In this document: positions 17,287-24,929 of the stretch, piece by piece | Numbering within the stretch: the stretch's first letter is position 1 | How the letters are laid out: the number at the start of each line of letters is the position of its first letter | Assembly (NCBI GenBank): GCA_034722035.1 | Contig: JAYENK010000047.1 | Location: forward strand, 1-28,778 | Length of the DNA: 28,778 nt | Direction of reading: 5' to 3' | Source: JAYENK01 sp034722035 | GTDB lineage: Bacteria; Patescibacteriota; Patescibacteriia; Patescibacteriales; UBA12075 | Translations under genes and position numbers: made by a program | Notes under the pieces: model-generated | The model's database searches: none | What the model saw: the letters and a program-made list of their open reading frames with translations, nothing else | What the model was told of the DNA's origin: nothing

Positions 17287-17667
17287 ATGTTCAAAAATAG
17301 TGTCAAAAACACAAATAATAATCGTGCCGAAACTATAATTGGTCCATCGGTCAAAGTTAATGGTAATTTTCATGGAGATGGGGACATTATTATTGAAGGA
17401 GAAGTTGAGGGAAATGTAAAAACAAAAAATACCTTAACCGTGAATTCCGGTGCTAAAATAATAGCTGATGTTATCGCAAAAAACGCAAAAATTAGCGGTA
17501 GCATTAATGGCAATGTAAAAATTGATAACTGCTTGGAGCTAGAAGCAAGCGCCAAAATAGCCGGGGATATTAGCTGCAAAGAAATCTCAGTGGCTAAAGG
17601 CGCAATAATAAATGGGCACTGCCAAATGGGAGCAGACAAAGCCGAAGAAAAACCGTCTAAAGCCTAA
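17287..17667 (+). CDS. Bactofilin
   Basis: Bactofilins are polymer-forming cytoskeletal proteins with a right-handed beta-helix core, used in cell shape, polarity and envelope assembly. The 126-residue protein has the core from about 18 to 115. It shows the repeating hydrophobic/Gly pattern, with a typical opening (TIIGPSVKVNGNFHGDGDI) and 'EGEVEGNV' turns, and short polar ends. There is no membrane helix. The downstream gene starts 4 bases after its stop, so they are a tight pair. The upstream AT-rich region has only a weak promoter candidate (TTGCAA, 17 bases, TAAAGT around 17210-17240). Confidence 0.92.
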   Translation: MFKNSVKNTNNNRAETIIGPSVKVNGNFHGDGDIIIEGEVEGNVKTKNTLTVNSGAKIIADVIAKNAKISGSINGNVKIDNCLELEASAKIAGDISCKEISVAKGAIINGHCQMGADKAEEKPSKA

Positions 17668-17671
17668 AAGC

Positions 17672-18376
17672 ATGCATGTTTATGTCTATGACACTTATGT
17701 GTCAGAAAAAAAATACGCCGCGCAAATTGCAAAGATTGAAACCAGAATAACCGACCTTGGCTTAAATGGCAAGATTATTCGGCTTGGTCTAATCAGCTCG
17801 ATTGACCAAGCAATCATTAGCGAAATAAAAAAAGGCGCAAAAACGATTGTAATGGTCGGTGGAGTTAAACTATTGCACCAAGGCGTTAACGCGCTGGCAA
17901 AAATAATCACGTCTGAAACGCTCGGACAAAACATTCCTTTAGCTTTTATCCCGGTTGGCAAAGACGAGTTTGGCGCCGGCCAAATTCTAGGCCTCAAAGC
18001 CGGCGAAGAAGCTTGCAATGTGCTCTCCCAACGCCGAATAAAGGAAGTCGGACTGGGAAAAGCGGATAATAACTATTTTCTTTTTTCAGCTCAGATTGCA
18101 ACGAACGACACGATTCTTGAGATTGACGAAAATTATACTATTAAAATAAAAAAACCGGGATTAATCAAAGTTGAAAATCTAAAAAATACTTTGAATTTAT
18201 TAATTACTACAAAAAAAAGAAACAAAAACAGTTTGTTTCCATTTAAAAATTTGCTTTTAAGTGATAGCAAGCATCCTTTAATTCTTGATTTTGTCGTCGA
18301 ATTAAATCTTCCGGTTAAAATTACTACTGCCAAAGAGAAAATAAATTTAATTGTTGGTAGTAGCAGAGAGTTTTAA
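17672..18376 (+). CDS. Diacylglycerol-kinase-fold protein with degenerate catalytic motifs
   Basis: From the ATG at 17672 the product has 234 residues. The region around 55-135 aligns by eye with the catalytic domain of the DAGK/YegS/NAD-kinase superfamily. A 'GAKTIVMVGG' strand precedes a helix with QGVNAL, then IPLAFIPVG. The nucleotide-binding GGDGT is replaced by GGVKL (63-67), and the usual G-T-x-N-D-F is replaced by GKDEFG (96-101). The C-terminal half is weakly conserved and lacks clear lipid-kinase features. It is therefore probably a non-catalytic relative, or one with altered chemistry. An in-frame ATG at 17612 lies inside bactofilin and is rejected. It follows bactofilin by 4 bases. 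Its stop overlaps that of the convergent RodZ-like gene within TTAA. Confidence 0.7.
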   Translation: MHVYVYDTYVSEKKYAAQIAKIETRITDLGLNGKIIRLGLISSIDQAIISEIKKGAKTIVMVGGVKLLHQGVNALAKIITSETLGQNIPLAFIPVGKDEFGAGQILGLKAGEEACNVLSQRRIKEVGLGKADNNYFLFSAQIATNDTILEIDENYTIKIKKPGLIKVENLKNTLNLLITTKKRNKNSLFPFKNLLLSDSKHPLILDFVVELNLPVKITTAKEKINLIVGSSREF

Positions 18377-19047
18377 TTTGAACTAACCAAAACACGCCGA
18401 CTCTCATATTTGGTGTGGCTATATTTCATCTGGGCTGATACTGTAATTGTGTTAATCCCGGTTTGCAAATTAACAAGTTTTTCAAAACTACCATCATCAC
18501 TCACGAGCACCGGATCATTATTAATCCGAACGTCAGCCTCCTTTTCGGACACTCCTGAAACCAAGAGACTTTTTTTTATGGTTTGGTAGTCTAGCTCAGG
18601 CGAATTGATTATCAAAATGGGCGGAGAAATAACATTATAAATCGCATAGGCCAAATAAGAAAACAAAATAAGAACGAAGATCAACAGAAAAAAGTTCCGC
18701 ACTAAACGCGGAATTGTTAAAAAATAAAACGCGGAAGGAACTTTGCGTGTGAAAACATTTTTATTATTTTTTGTCTTGTCAGTGCCGATATCAAAATATT
18801 CTTGAGCAATTTCTTTTGGGTCAAAGCCAAGATAAACGGCATAACGTTTGAGAAAATTTTTACCATATAATCCTTCCGGCAAAGCATCCCTATCTCCTGC
18901 CTCAAGCGATTTTAAATATTTTTCATTGATCCCAAGATCCTTGGCGATTTTTTCTATGCTGATATTTTTCTCATTCCGTATTCGCCTAAGCTCATCAGAA
19001 ATTAATTCCTGATTTTCTTTTATTGTTTTTTTGTTTGCTGAAACCAT
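18373..19047 (-). CDS. RodZ-like protein: N-terminal HTH, single membrane helix, extracytoplasmic beta domain
   Basis: The 224-residue protein has an Xre-type helix-turn-helix (HTH_25) at about 17-80 (LRRIRNEKNISIEKIAKDLG...YLKSLEAGD). A basic linker, one membrane helix (about 117-138) and an Ig-like or DUF4115-like outer domain (about 145-220) follow. This is the layout of RodZ, which links the MreB cytoskeleton and elongation machinery across the membrane. No MreB gene lies in the window. The gene overlaps the end of the upstream cysteine-rich membrane gene by 28 bases, so translation may be coupled. Its stop overlaps that of the DAGK-like gene on the opposite strand. A sensor or regulator role is the alternative. 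Confidence 0.8.
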   Translation of the reverse strand: MVSANKKTIKENQELISDELRRIRNEKNISIEKIAKDLGINEKYLKSLEAGDRDALPEGLYGKNFLKRYAVYLGFDPKEIAQEYFDIGTDKTKNNKNVFTRKVPSAFYFLTIPRLVRNFFLLIFVLILFSYLAYAIYNVISPPILIINSPELDYQTIKKSLLVSGVSEKEADVRINNDPVLVSDDGSFEKLVNLQTGINTITVSAQMKYSHTKYESRRVLVSSN

Positions 19048-19526
19048 TTACTTGAAGAAAAGCTACTACCGGCAGTATTAACATCCAAAATAACAAAAAC
19101 ATAACCAATAATAGTATAGGCAAAAAAGACAATTAAAAGACCGACAACACTGCCAATTATCACTCGCTTTCCTTTGGTCACGCGCTCATTACTGCCAGCT
19201 GCCGTCAAAAACAAAAACCCACCATAAATAAAGAAAAGCAATACCAGCGAACCAACCAAGCCAAACATTATATTCATTGCCTTAATAACATAATTCATAA
19301 TATCGTTAACTTCATAAGTACCACAACACATTTTTATACAATCACTCTCATCGCATCCTTTACCAGCATCGCTCGAACACGATCCTGTGCACTCTGGTCT
19401 TTTTTTAGTAATGGGAAGACAATTACATTTCGGCACCAAAGTACTCTGCGCCTGTACAGCGCTCCCAAGCCAAAAAACCCCACCAAACAAAAACAAAACT
19501 AATAATAAACTAAAAATAATTTTCAT
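19020..19526 (-). CDS. Cysteine-rich two-helix secreted/membrane protein, TrbC/VirB2-like
   Basis: The 168-residue protein starts with a clear signal peptide (about 1-27, ending AVQAQ). An outer segment with eight cysteines follows: 34, 36, 46, 50, 58, 63, 67 and 68. Two long transmembrane helices lie at about 84-110 and 121-147, joined by a short basic loop (ERVTKGKR). Two helices with a basic turn after a signal peptide is the architecture of the TrbC/VirB2 pilin family, and many Patescibacteria encode such proteins. The cysteine cluster is extra and could be disulfide-linked or bind metal. It follows the solute-binding lipoprotein by 5 bases and overlaps the RodZ-like gene by 28. A true pilus role is not shown. 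Confidence 0.6.
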   Translation of the reverse strand: MKIIFSLLLVLFLFGGVFWLGSAVQAQSTLVPKCNCLPITKKRPECTGSCSSDAGKGCDESDCIKMCCGTYEVNDIMNYVIKAMNIMFGLVGSLVLLFFIYGGFLFLTAAGSNERVTKGKRVIIGSVVGLLIVFFAYTIIGYVFVILDVNTAGSSFSSSKWFQQTKKQ

Positions 19527-19531
19527 AAATA

Positions 19532-20956
19532 CTATTTAAAAGTCTGCTGCATTTTACGCACGGCAAACTCTACAATCTCATTTAAACTACCCTGCCCTTT
19601 AATAACTTTGTCCATCATTTCTTTCATCGCAATCTCAGCCGTCTCGGCATCATACCCGCGATACCAGCTTTTAGCTGTAAGCACTTGATTGGAAAAAACT
19701 CCTAGAGCGTTTTCCTCTTCCCGCATTTCCTCAACCAAAGACCGAAGCGCCGGCGGTTTTTGCGTTGCCTCTAAATATGACTGAACATTTTTTTTGTTAT
19801 ACGCAAGGTGCTTAATAAAATCCCAAGCTTCTTCCGTATGCTCACTTTTGCGCGACACTGCTTCCACCCAATAATTAGCGTAATTCATGCTCAATGTATT
19901 TCCTTCAATTTGTGGAAGCTTGACTACTTCAAAGTTTAATTTGGGCGCACGTGATTTTATCTCCAGAAGCATATAAGAATAGCCAAACATCATTGCCAGG
20001 CGATTTGACACAAACATATCCAAAGAACTATCCAAATTATCATTCCAACTATAAACTTCTTTGGCTGGATTGGCAAAATCAGTATAAAATCTTAATGCGT
20101 CAATCCCGGGATTATACCCTTTATCGCCAAAATCAGTGGGAGCTTGGTGGAAAGCGATATTTGAGCCACGCGTCATCTCGGCTCCGTTTTGCATCATGAG
20201 CAAAGACAAAATATCGGTTGAACGATTTATGTTATCACTTCCTCCAAGCGCAACGCCAGACTGAATAATTTCTCCGCGGTTATTCTGAATAGTTAACTTC
20301 TTTACATCTTCCTGAAACTCACGATTCCAATATTCCGGCGGATTGATAATGCCGGCATTATTAAATAAATCAAGATTATAAAAAAGAGCCATCGTGTCGA
20401 CTGATAAAGGCAATCCATAAACATTCTCTTTTGCTTGCTTGGTCTTAGGATCAACTGATTTAATCACAATATTATCATAAACCGTACCAATAAAAGCTTT
20501 TTTAATGGCAGCCAAAGAAGGGCTTGTGTTTGGCTTCAATTTCCAAACTATTTCTTTCTTAATGCTGTCGGCAATCTCGGGATAAGCCATTATGGTTCGA
20601 GCCGGCATTGGTGCTAAAAAATTCTTTTTCTGGTATTCGTGCATCCACGTATTGTGCAGAGAAATAATATCCGGCGCGCGATCCGAAGCGAAAGCTTCGG
20701 TAATAGCTTCTTCGTATTCGCTATAGCGAAATTTACGATAATGAATCTTTACATTGGGATGCACCCGATTGTAAGCGGCAATAATCGGAGCAAAATCATC
20801 CTGCCCATCCCAAACCCGCCAATATTGTAAAGTAATAGGCTGAAGTTTCTGAGCTAACTTTCCGCTAATCTTTTGCTTACAACCAAAAGCGGTAGTAATT
20901 AATACTGAAAAAAGAATTAATAAATATACGAAAATTTTAAATTTTCCTAATTTCAT
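19532..20956 (-). CDS. Extracellular solute-binding lipoprotein, family 1 (sugar ABC type)
   Basis: The protein has 474 residues from the ATG at 20956 (a TTG nine bases upstream is also in frame). A signal peptide ends in a lipobox with the lipidated cysteine at residue 26 (TTAFGC). The mature part is a periplasmic-binding-protein fold of the SBP_bac_1 type. It has an early 'LQYWRVWDG' strand, 'APDIISLH', 'YGLPLSVDTMALFYNLDLF' and a late 'EEAWDFIKHL' helix. Such proteins capture sugars or oligosaccharides for ABC importers. No permease or ATPase gene lies nearby, so the partner is elsewhere or the protein has another role. It begins a leftward unit with the cysteine-rich and RodZ-like genes. 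Confidence 0.88.
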   Translation of the reverse strand: MKLGKFKIFVYLLILFSVLITTAFGCKQKISGKLAQKLQPITLQYWRVWDGQDDFAPIIAAYNRVHPNVKIHYRKFRYSEYEEAITEAFASDRAPDIISLHNTWMHEYQKKNFLAPMPARTIMAYPEIADSIKKEIVWKLKPNTSPSLAAIKKAFIGTVYDNIVIKSVDPKTKQAKENVYGLPLSVDTMALFYNLDLFNNAGIINPPEYWNREFQEDVKKLTIQNNRGEIIQSGVALGGSDNINRSTDILSLLMMQNGAEMTRGSNIAFHQAPTDFGDKGYNPGIDALRFYTDFANPAKEVYSWNDNLDSSLDMFVSNRLAMMFGYSYMLLEIKSRAPKLNFEVVKLPQIEGNTLSMNYANYWVEAVSRKSEHTEEAWDFIKHLAYNKKNVQSYLEATQKPPALRSLVEEMREEENALGVFSNQVLTAKSWYRGYDAETAEIAMKEMMDKVIKGQGSLNEIVEFAVRKMQQTFK

Positions 20957-20983
20957 ATAAAACAATTTATTATAACTATTACT

Positions 20984-21013
20984 ATTATAACAGATAAATA
21001 GTATTTATAGCAA
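20984..21013 (-). promoter_or_regulatory. Predicted promoter with palindromic spacer for the solute-binding protein unit
   Basis: On the minus strand a -35-like TTGCTA (21008-21013) and a perfect -10 TATAAT (20984-20989) are 18 bases apart. The perfect odd palindrome ATAAATAGTATTTAT (20994-21008) fills the spacer and could be a repressor site. The start codon at 20956 lies about 28 bases downstream of the -10 box. Confidence 0.5.
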
Positions 21014-21025
21014 AAAGCTAAGCAT

Positions 21026-22546
21026 TTAAAGCACCCTCTCTCGATACTGTAAAGCTTCGGCGATATGAGTGGATGCTATGTTTTCTTCTTCAGCCAAATC
21101 CGCAATTGTGCGCGCAAGCTTGAGAATGCGAAAATAAGCTCTGGCAGAGAGATGCATTTGTTCAACTGCGTTTTTTAATAAACGCTGGCTCATATTATCT
21201 ACCTGGCAAAAACGCTTAATCATTTCTGAACTCATCTCGGAATTGGTAATAATATTTTCACCCCGAAAACGTTCGTATTGGCGCGCGCGCACAGCCTCAA
21301 CTCTTTGCTTAATGTCTTTTGATTTTTCGCCTCTATTATCCGAGCTGAGCTTATCAAAAGAAATACGCGGAACTTCTACATGCAAATCGATCCGGTCCAA
21401 AATCGGACCGGAAATCTTTTTTTGATAATTAATTATCTGGAGTGGCGAGCAGGTACACTTTTTTTCTTCATCACTGGAAAATCCGCAAGGACAAGGATTC
21501 ATAGCGGTGATTAAAATAAACTTAGCCGGAAAATTAAGGTTGCCGGCAACACGAGAAACATTGATAACGCCGTCCTCGAGTGGCTGACGCAGATTTTCTA
21601 AAACCGAGCGAGGAAATTCGGCAAACTCGTCCAAAAATAAAACTCCCCTGTGTGCCAGGGAAATTTCGCCCGGCCTGGGCCAGGCGCCGCCACCAACTAA
21701 AGCAACACCCGAGGCAGTATGATGCGGTGAACGATACGGACGTGTGTCGATCAAAGCCGCATTATCAGGCAAATGACCGGCAATAGAATAAATCTTGGTA
21801 ACTTCCAAAGCTTCTTCCAGTGTTAAATTTGGCAAAATCGAAGGGAGAGTACGAGCAATCAAAGTCTTACCCGAACCAGGCGGACCATTCATCAGCATAT
21901 TATGCGCCCCGGAAGCGACGATCTCCATGGCGCGCTTAACGTGCTCTTGCCCCTTAATATCGCACATATCGGAAGAATGCGATACGCGCGCAAAATTAAA
22001 CTCTTGCTTAGCGGTTTTTTGAATCTTTTTTTTCTCTTCTAAATGGTCGACTAACTGGCTTAAGTTTTCCAAAGGCAGTACCTTGATATCTTTTACCAAA
22101 GCCGCTTCTTTGGCGTTTTTCTTTGGCACAAATAAATTTTTGATGCCAAGTTTTTGTGCTTTAAACGCGATTGACAACACTCCGCTGACCGGACGCAATT
22201 CGCCGCTAAGAGCCAGCTCCCCCACAAACAAAGACTCCTTAAACGCGTCACTCGCTTTTAAATAATTAGCAACAATTAAAACACTTACCGCGATCGGTAA
22301 ATCATAACTGGGACCATGTTTTTTTAAATCAGCCGGGGCTAAATTAACTGTCACTTTTTTTCTGGTCATTTGGCCAATTGAATTCCGAATCGCGCTTTTA
22401 ACCCGTTCTTTTGATTCGGACACGGCAGTATCCGGGAGTCCGACAATGGCAAAGGTACCCATATCGCCCCCTCCTAGATCTGCCTCAACTTCAACAATCT
22501 CCGCGTCCAAACCAACTACGGCAGCCGACAATATTTTTGTACTCAT
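21026..22546 (-). CDS. comM: ComM/YifB family Mg-chelatase-like AAA+ ATPase
   Basis: ComM is a hexameric helicase that promotes branch migration when incoming DNA is integrated during natural transformation. The 506-residue protein has the family's N-terminal Lon-protease-like ChlI domain (1-170, starting with a 'GLDAEIVEVEADL' strand). The AAA+ core follows, with Walker A GPPGSGKT, Walker B GVLFLDEFAEF, and MNPCPCG followed by a cysteine pair (CTCSP). A C-terminal helical domain ends in ALQYRE. The length is standard. It lies 32 bases downstream of the MFS gene, across an AATAGTAAATAGTAATTA stretch. Together with pilB elsewhere in the window it suggests capacity for pilus-driven DNA uptake. 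Confidence 0.93.
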   Translation of the reverse strand: MSTKILSAAVVGLDAEIVEVEADLGGGDMGTFAIVGLPDTAVSESKERVKSAIRNSIGQMTRKKVTVNLAPADLKKHGPSYDLPIAVSVLIVANYLKASDAFKESLFVGELALSGELRPVSGVLSIAFKAQKLGIKNLFVPKKNAKEAALVKDIKVLPLENLSQLVDHLEEKKKIQKTAKQEFNFARVSHSSDMCDIKGQEHVKRAMEIVASGAHNMLMNGPPGSGKTLIARTLPSILPNLTLEEALEVTKIYSIAGHLPDNAALIDTRPYRSPHHTASGVALVGGGAWPRPGEISLAHRGVLFLDEFAEFPRSVLENLRQPLEDGVINVSRVAGNLNFPAKFILITAMNPCPCGFSSDEEKKCTCSPLQIINYQKKISGPILDRIDLHVEVPRISFDKLSSDNRGEKSKDIKQRVEAVRARQYERFRGENIITNSEMSSEMIKRFCQVDNMSQRLLKNAVEQMHLSARAYFRILKLARTIADLAEEENIASTHIAEALQYRERVL

Positions 22547-22578
22547 TTTTTAATAAATAGTAAATAGTAATTAACTCT

Positions 22579-23787
22579 CTACTTTATCAAATCTTTATCT
22601 ACGCTCACAAACATCATCATTATAATGGTTGCTAAAGCGGCCATGAACATGGATAAGCGCAAAGTAATAAGATCTGAAAAAAAATTTGAAGTAATGAAAA
22701 AGAATAAAACAGTAAATACCTGTCCTACGATAACATAAAATTCACGATTCACATTAGCATTGGCATAATCACGAATTTTTCTAGCATAATAATAAAAATC
22801 AGCCTCTAAAGGAATCGCGTTCAAAGCCCCAAATACTCCCCCCACAGTCGTCCACACGCCGGCACCAGCAATTGTTGATATTAATCCTCGCGCTACCAAA
22901 CTTATATTATGTCCAAACAAGCCAATTTGAATAATGGCGCGCGAACCGCGCCGATCACTCCAATGTCCGGCCTCGTAGCAAAAAATACTATGAACAACAT
23001 TTGACAAAAGATAAACCGAACCGATTCCGACTAAAGAAATATCAAGATAATACATAATCAAAGGCCAAGACACTGCGAATATAACCAATTTTATTCCCTG
23101 TAAAACATAAATCCAATTTTTAACCGGTCGTTTTGCATCAATAATTTTTCTAAATCTAATTGTACGATTTTTAATTTTTATATCTTTAGAAAAAAATAAA
23201 GCCATCGAAGCCATTATCAAAAGCAAAGCGCTAATCATAAATACCAAAGAAAAACCTGACTTGGTAATCAAATATCCGCCTAAAAACGGTCCGATTACAC
23301 CAAACAAAACCGGAATACCATTTAAAATACCGGTTTTAGAGCCGCTGTTATTATCCTTGTCTTTACCGATTGAAAGAAAATAAAAATGATGCGCCGTCCA
23401 AAAAAAGGCAGTTTGAATGGCGGCAATAACGGCAATAAGAAAAATAAATAACAGTTTGGGTATATTCAAAATCATTATCTCAGCTGAAGACAAAATTAAA
23501 TATAAAGCAATATTAATTAAATAAGAAAAAATCAAAACCCGCTTTACGCTCCAGCTTTCAATCTTGACTGTAGCCAAATAAGCCGCAAAAATTTGACCGA
23601 TATAAGATAAAAATAAATATAAAAAAACTTCATTTAAAGAAAAATTTATTTTCAAAAGATAAATCGGAATAAAGACCGACACCATAGACAAAGCAATTTG
23701 CCGCAAGGTATCTGCTATCACCAAATCATTATATTCGTTATGAACAAAACGATTAAAATGAAAATTATGAACAAAATTAATAGGCAT
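22579..23787 (-). CDS. Major facilitator superfamily transporter
   Basis: The 402-residue membrane protein has about twelve hydrophobic segments in two halves, with a basic central loop (about 200-225). A motif-A-like GHWSDRRGSR lies at 274-283 between helices eight and nine. In MFS proteins this loop usually reads G-x-x-x-D-R-x-G-R. The unusual N-terminus (HNFHFNRFVHNEYND) has several His and Asn residues before the first helix. The substrate is unknown; drug or metabolite export is common for this type. The gene begins 2 bases after the UMP kinase stop, so the two are translated from one message. Confidence 0.85.
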   Translation of the reverse strand: MPINFVHNFHFNRFVHNEYNDLVIADTLRQIALSMVSVFIPIYLLKINFSLNEVFLYLFLSYIGQIFAAYLATVKIESWSVKRVLIFSYLINIALYLILSSAEIMILNIPKLLFIFLIAVIAAIQTAFFWTAHHFYFLSIGKDKDNNSGSKTGILNGIPVLFGVIGPFLGGYLITKSGFSLVFMISALLLIMASMALFFSKDIKIKNRTIRFRKIIDAKRPVKNWIYVLQGIKLVIFAVSWPLIMYYLDISLVGIGSVYLLSNVVHSIFCYEAGHWSDRRGSRAIIQIGLFGHNISLVARGLISTIAGAGVWTTVGGVFGALNAIPLEADFYYYARKIRDYANANVNREFYVIVGQVFTVLFFFITSNFFSDLITLRLSMFMAALATIIMMMFVSVDKDLIK

Positions 23788-23789
23788 AT

Positions 23790-24491
23790 TTATTTAATAA
23801 CTGTTCCTTGAAACTTTTCTTGATTAAATATTTTTTCCAAATTTTTTATATTTTTCCCTTCCACGATAATTACTTTAAGGCCTAATTTAGCGGCATGTTT
23901 AGAGGCAATCGGATCAAAAGGAGCACTTAAACCCGGATCCCATTTGCTACCGACTATCTTTTGAAAGTCTTTCCAACTTATTTTTTTGATTTTTTTAGCG
24001 CCCTTAAATTTATTAGGATCTTTATCATAGGCATATTTTATATTGGAAAGATTGATAACGGTTTTAGTACCCAGACGCTCGGCTAAAATTGTAGAGACAT
24101 AATCCGTGCTCCAACCAGGATGCCAACCGGCCGCGAGCATAATTTTTTCACCTTTGGCAAAATGTTTTTTAAGGTCAGCCTTGGTGCGAGGATTTTTGTT
24201 GATCCGCGGATGAGCGTAGGCGCGAAAAATAGTTTTAATCAAATGCGCATTCAAACGAGTCGCATGAATCCCAATCCAATCCCGGTCATCATTGGTTAGC
24301 TTAGTCACTTTTACCGCCGCCTCCTGATATTGCCGAGCCGTGTTCCCGCCTCCGGTCACAATCACAAAACGCCCACCTTTTTTTATCTGTTCAACGATTA
24401 AAGCCCGAAACTTTTTCAAAAACTTAAAATCAATTCCAGTCTTTGGCACGATTAATGAACCACCCAAAGAAATAATGGTAATGTTTTTCAT
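23790..24491 (-). CDS. pyrH: Amino-acid-kinase-family UMP kinase, archaeal type
   Basis: UMP kinase makes UDP from UMP with ATP in pyrimidine metabolism. The 233-residue protein has the kinase fold: a first strand with SLGGSL (8-13), a glycine loop TGGGNTAR (46-53) and DWIGIHATRLNAHLI (71-85). A nucleotide-site block, GWSTDYVSTILAERL, is followed by NLSNIKYAYDKDP and DPGLSAPFDPIASK. The 'IGI..TRLNA' run and its length resemble archaeal UMP kinases more than the usual bacterial PyrH. A different member of the fold (for example, an isopentenyl phosphate kinase) is less likely because that group keeps a catalytic histidine near the front that I do not see. Its mRNA leader is very short. It heads the unit with the MFS gene. 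Confidence 0.85.
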   Translation of the reverse strand: MKNITIISLGGSLIVPKTGIDFKFLKKFRALIVEQIKKGGRFVIVTGGGNTARQYQEAAVKVTKLTNDDRDWIGIHATRLNAHLIKTIFRAYAHPRINKNPRTKADLKKHFAKGEKIMLAAGWHPGWSTDYVSTILAERLGTKTVINLSNIKYAYDKDPNKFKGAKKIKKISWKDFQKIVGSKWDPGLSAPFDPIASKHAAKLGLKVIIVEGKNIKNLEKIFNQEKFQGTVIK

Positions 24492-24513
24492 AATTTTTAT
24501 TCACGGCTAATCT

Positions 24514-24543
24514 ATTATAACATTTTTTATATCCCCTTGACAA
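24514..24543 (-). promoter_or_regulatory. Promoter of the UMP kinase unit, overlapping a divergent promoter
   Basis: On the minus strand TTGTCA (24538-24543) and a perfect TATAAT (24514-24519) are 18 bases apart. Initiation near 24507 leaves only about 16 bases before the ATG at 24491, too few for a useful Shine-Dalgarno region. The -35 box occupies nearly the same bases as the -35 box of the rightward promoter. Confidence 0.65.
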
Positions 24544-24565
24544 TATTTTAATACTTTGTTATAGT
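24537..24565 (+). promoter_or_regulatory. Strong promoter of the zinc-finger mini-protein gene
   Basis: A consensus -35 TTGACA (24537-24542) and -10 TATAGT (24560-24565) are separated by the optimal 17 bases. Downstream, AAAGGAG (about 24587-24593) ends seven bases before the ATG at 24601. This is the clearest ribosome-binding site in the window. Confidence 0.8.
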
Positions 24566-24600
24566 TTTATTCGCTCATCAACTTTAAAAGGAGATAAAAA

Positions 24601-24876
24601 ATGAACCTAATTCGAGTAAATTTTCGAACCAAAAAAATAAGAACCAAAGAAGATGACAGGCTTTTTGATAAAATCAAAGACTATTATGCTTATCGAGATG
24701 AATGGTCTGATTTAAAATTAGAACCTGGTATTAATTGTTTCAAAGACGAAGAATTAGCCTTGTACATTAATAACGATAGTACAGTTCTAAATGATGTTTT
24801 TATCCAAAAAATGGAAAAACATCTTAAAGAATGCGATCTTTGCCTGGCAAAGATCATTAAAATCGAACATGGATAA
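24601..24876 (+). CDS. Small ZAS-type (zf-HC2-like) zinc-finger protein, orphan
   Basis: The 91-residue soluble protein is charged. In its C-terminal half it carries C46 followed by the pattern H74-x3-C78-x2-C81 (KHLKECDLC), the zinc-binding signature of anti-sigma factors of the RsrA/ChrR class. C46 lies in INCFKDEELALYINND, the place of the first ligand and the following helix ('EELALYI'). No membrane helix is present, and no sigma factor gene is adjacent, so the partner is unknown. It could be a soluble redox- or zinc-responsive anti-sigma factor or a free regulator. It has a consensus promoter, a Shine-Dalgarno sequence and its own terminator, which suggests high independent expression. 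Confidence 0.7.
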   Translation: MNLIRVNFRTKKIRTKEDDRLFDKIKDYYAYRDEWSDLKLEPGINCFKDEELALYINNDSTVLNDVFIQKMEKHLKECDLCLAKIIKIEHG

Positions 24877-24884
24877 TCCAACAT

Positions 24885-24923
24885 AAAACCGGCGAGCTTT
24901 TTCAGCTTAGCCGGTTTTTTTCT
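24885..24923. terminator. Bidirectional intrinsic terminator between two convergent genes
   Basis: AAAACCGGC (24885-24893) pairs with GCCGGTTTT (24910-24918) over nine bases. An inner AGCT/AGCT can extend the stem. It is followed on the plus strand by T-rich TTCTTT, and on the minus strand the complement of the A-run gives TTTT. It lies 8 bases after the zinc-finger gene stop and just past the stop of the leftward 91-residue gene at 24930. Confidence 0.88.
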
Positions 24924-24929
24924 TTACAC

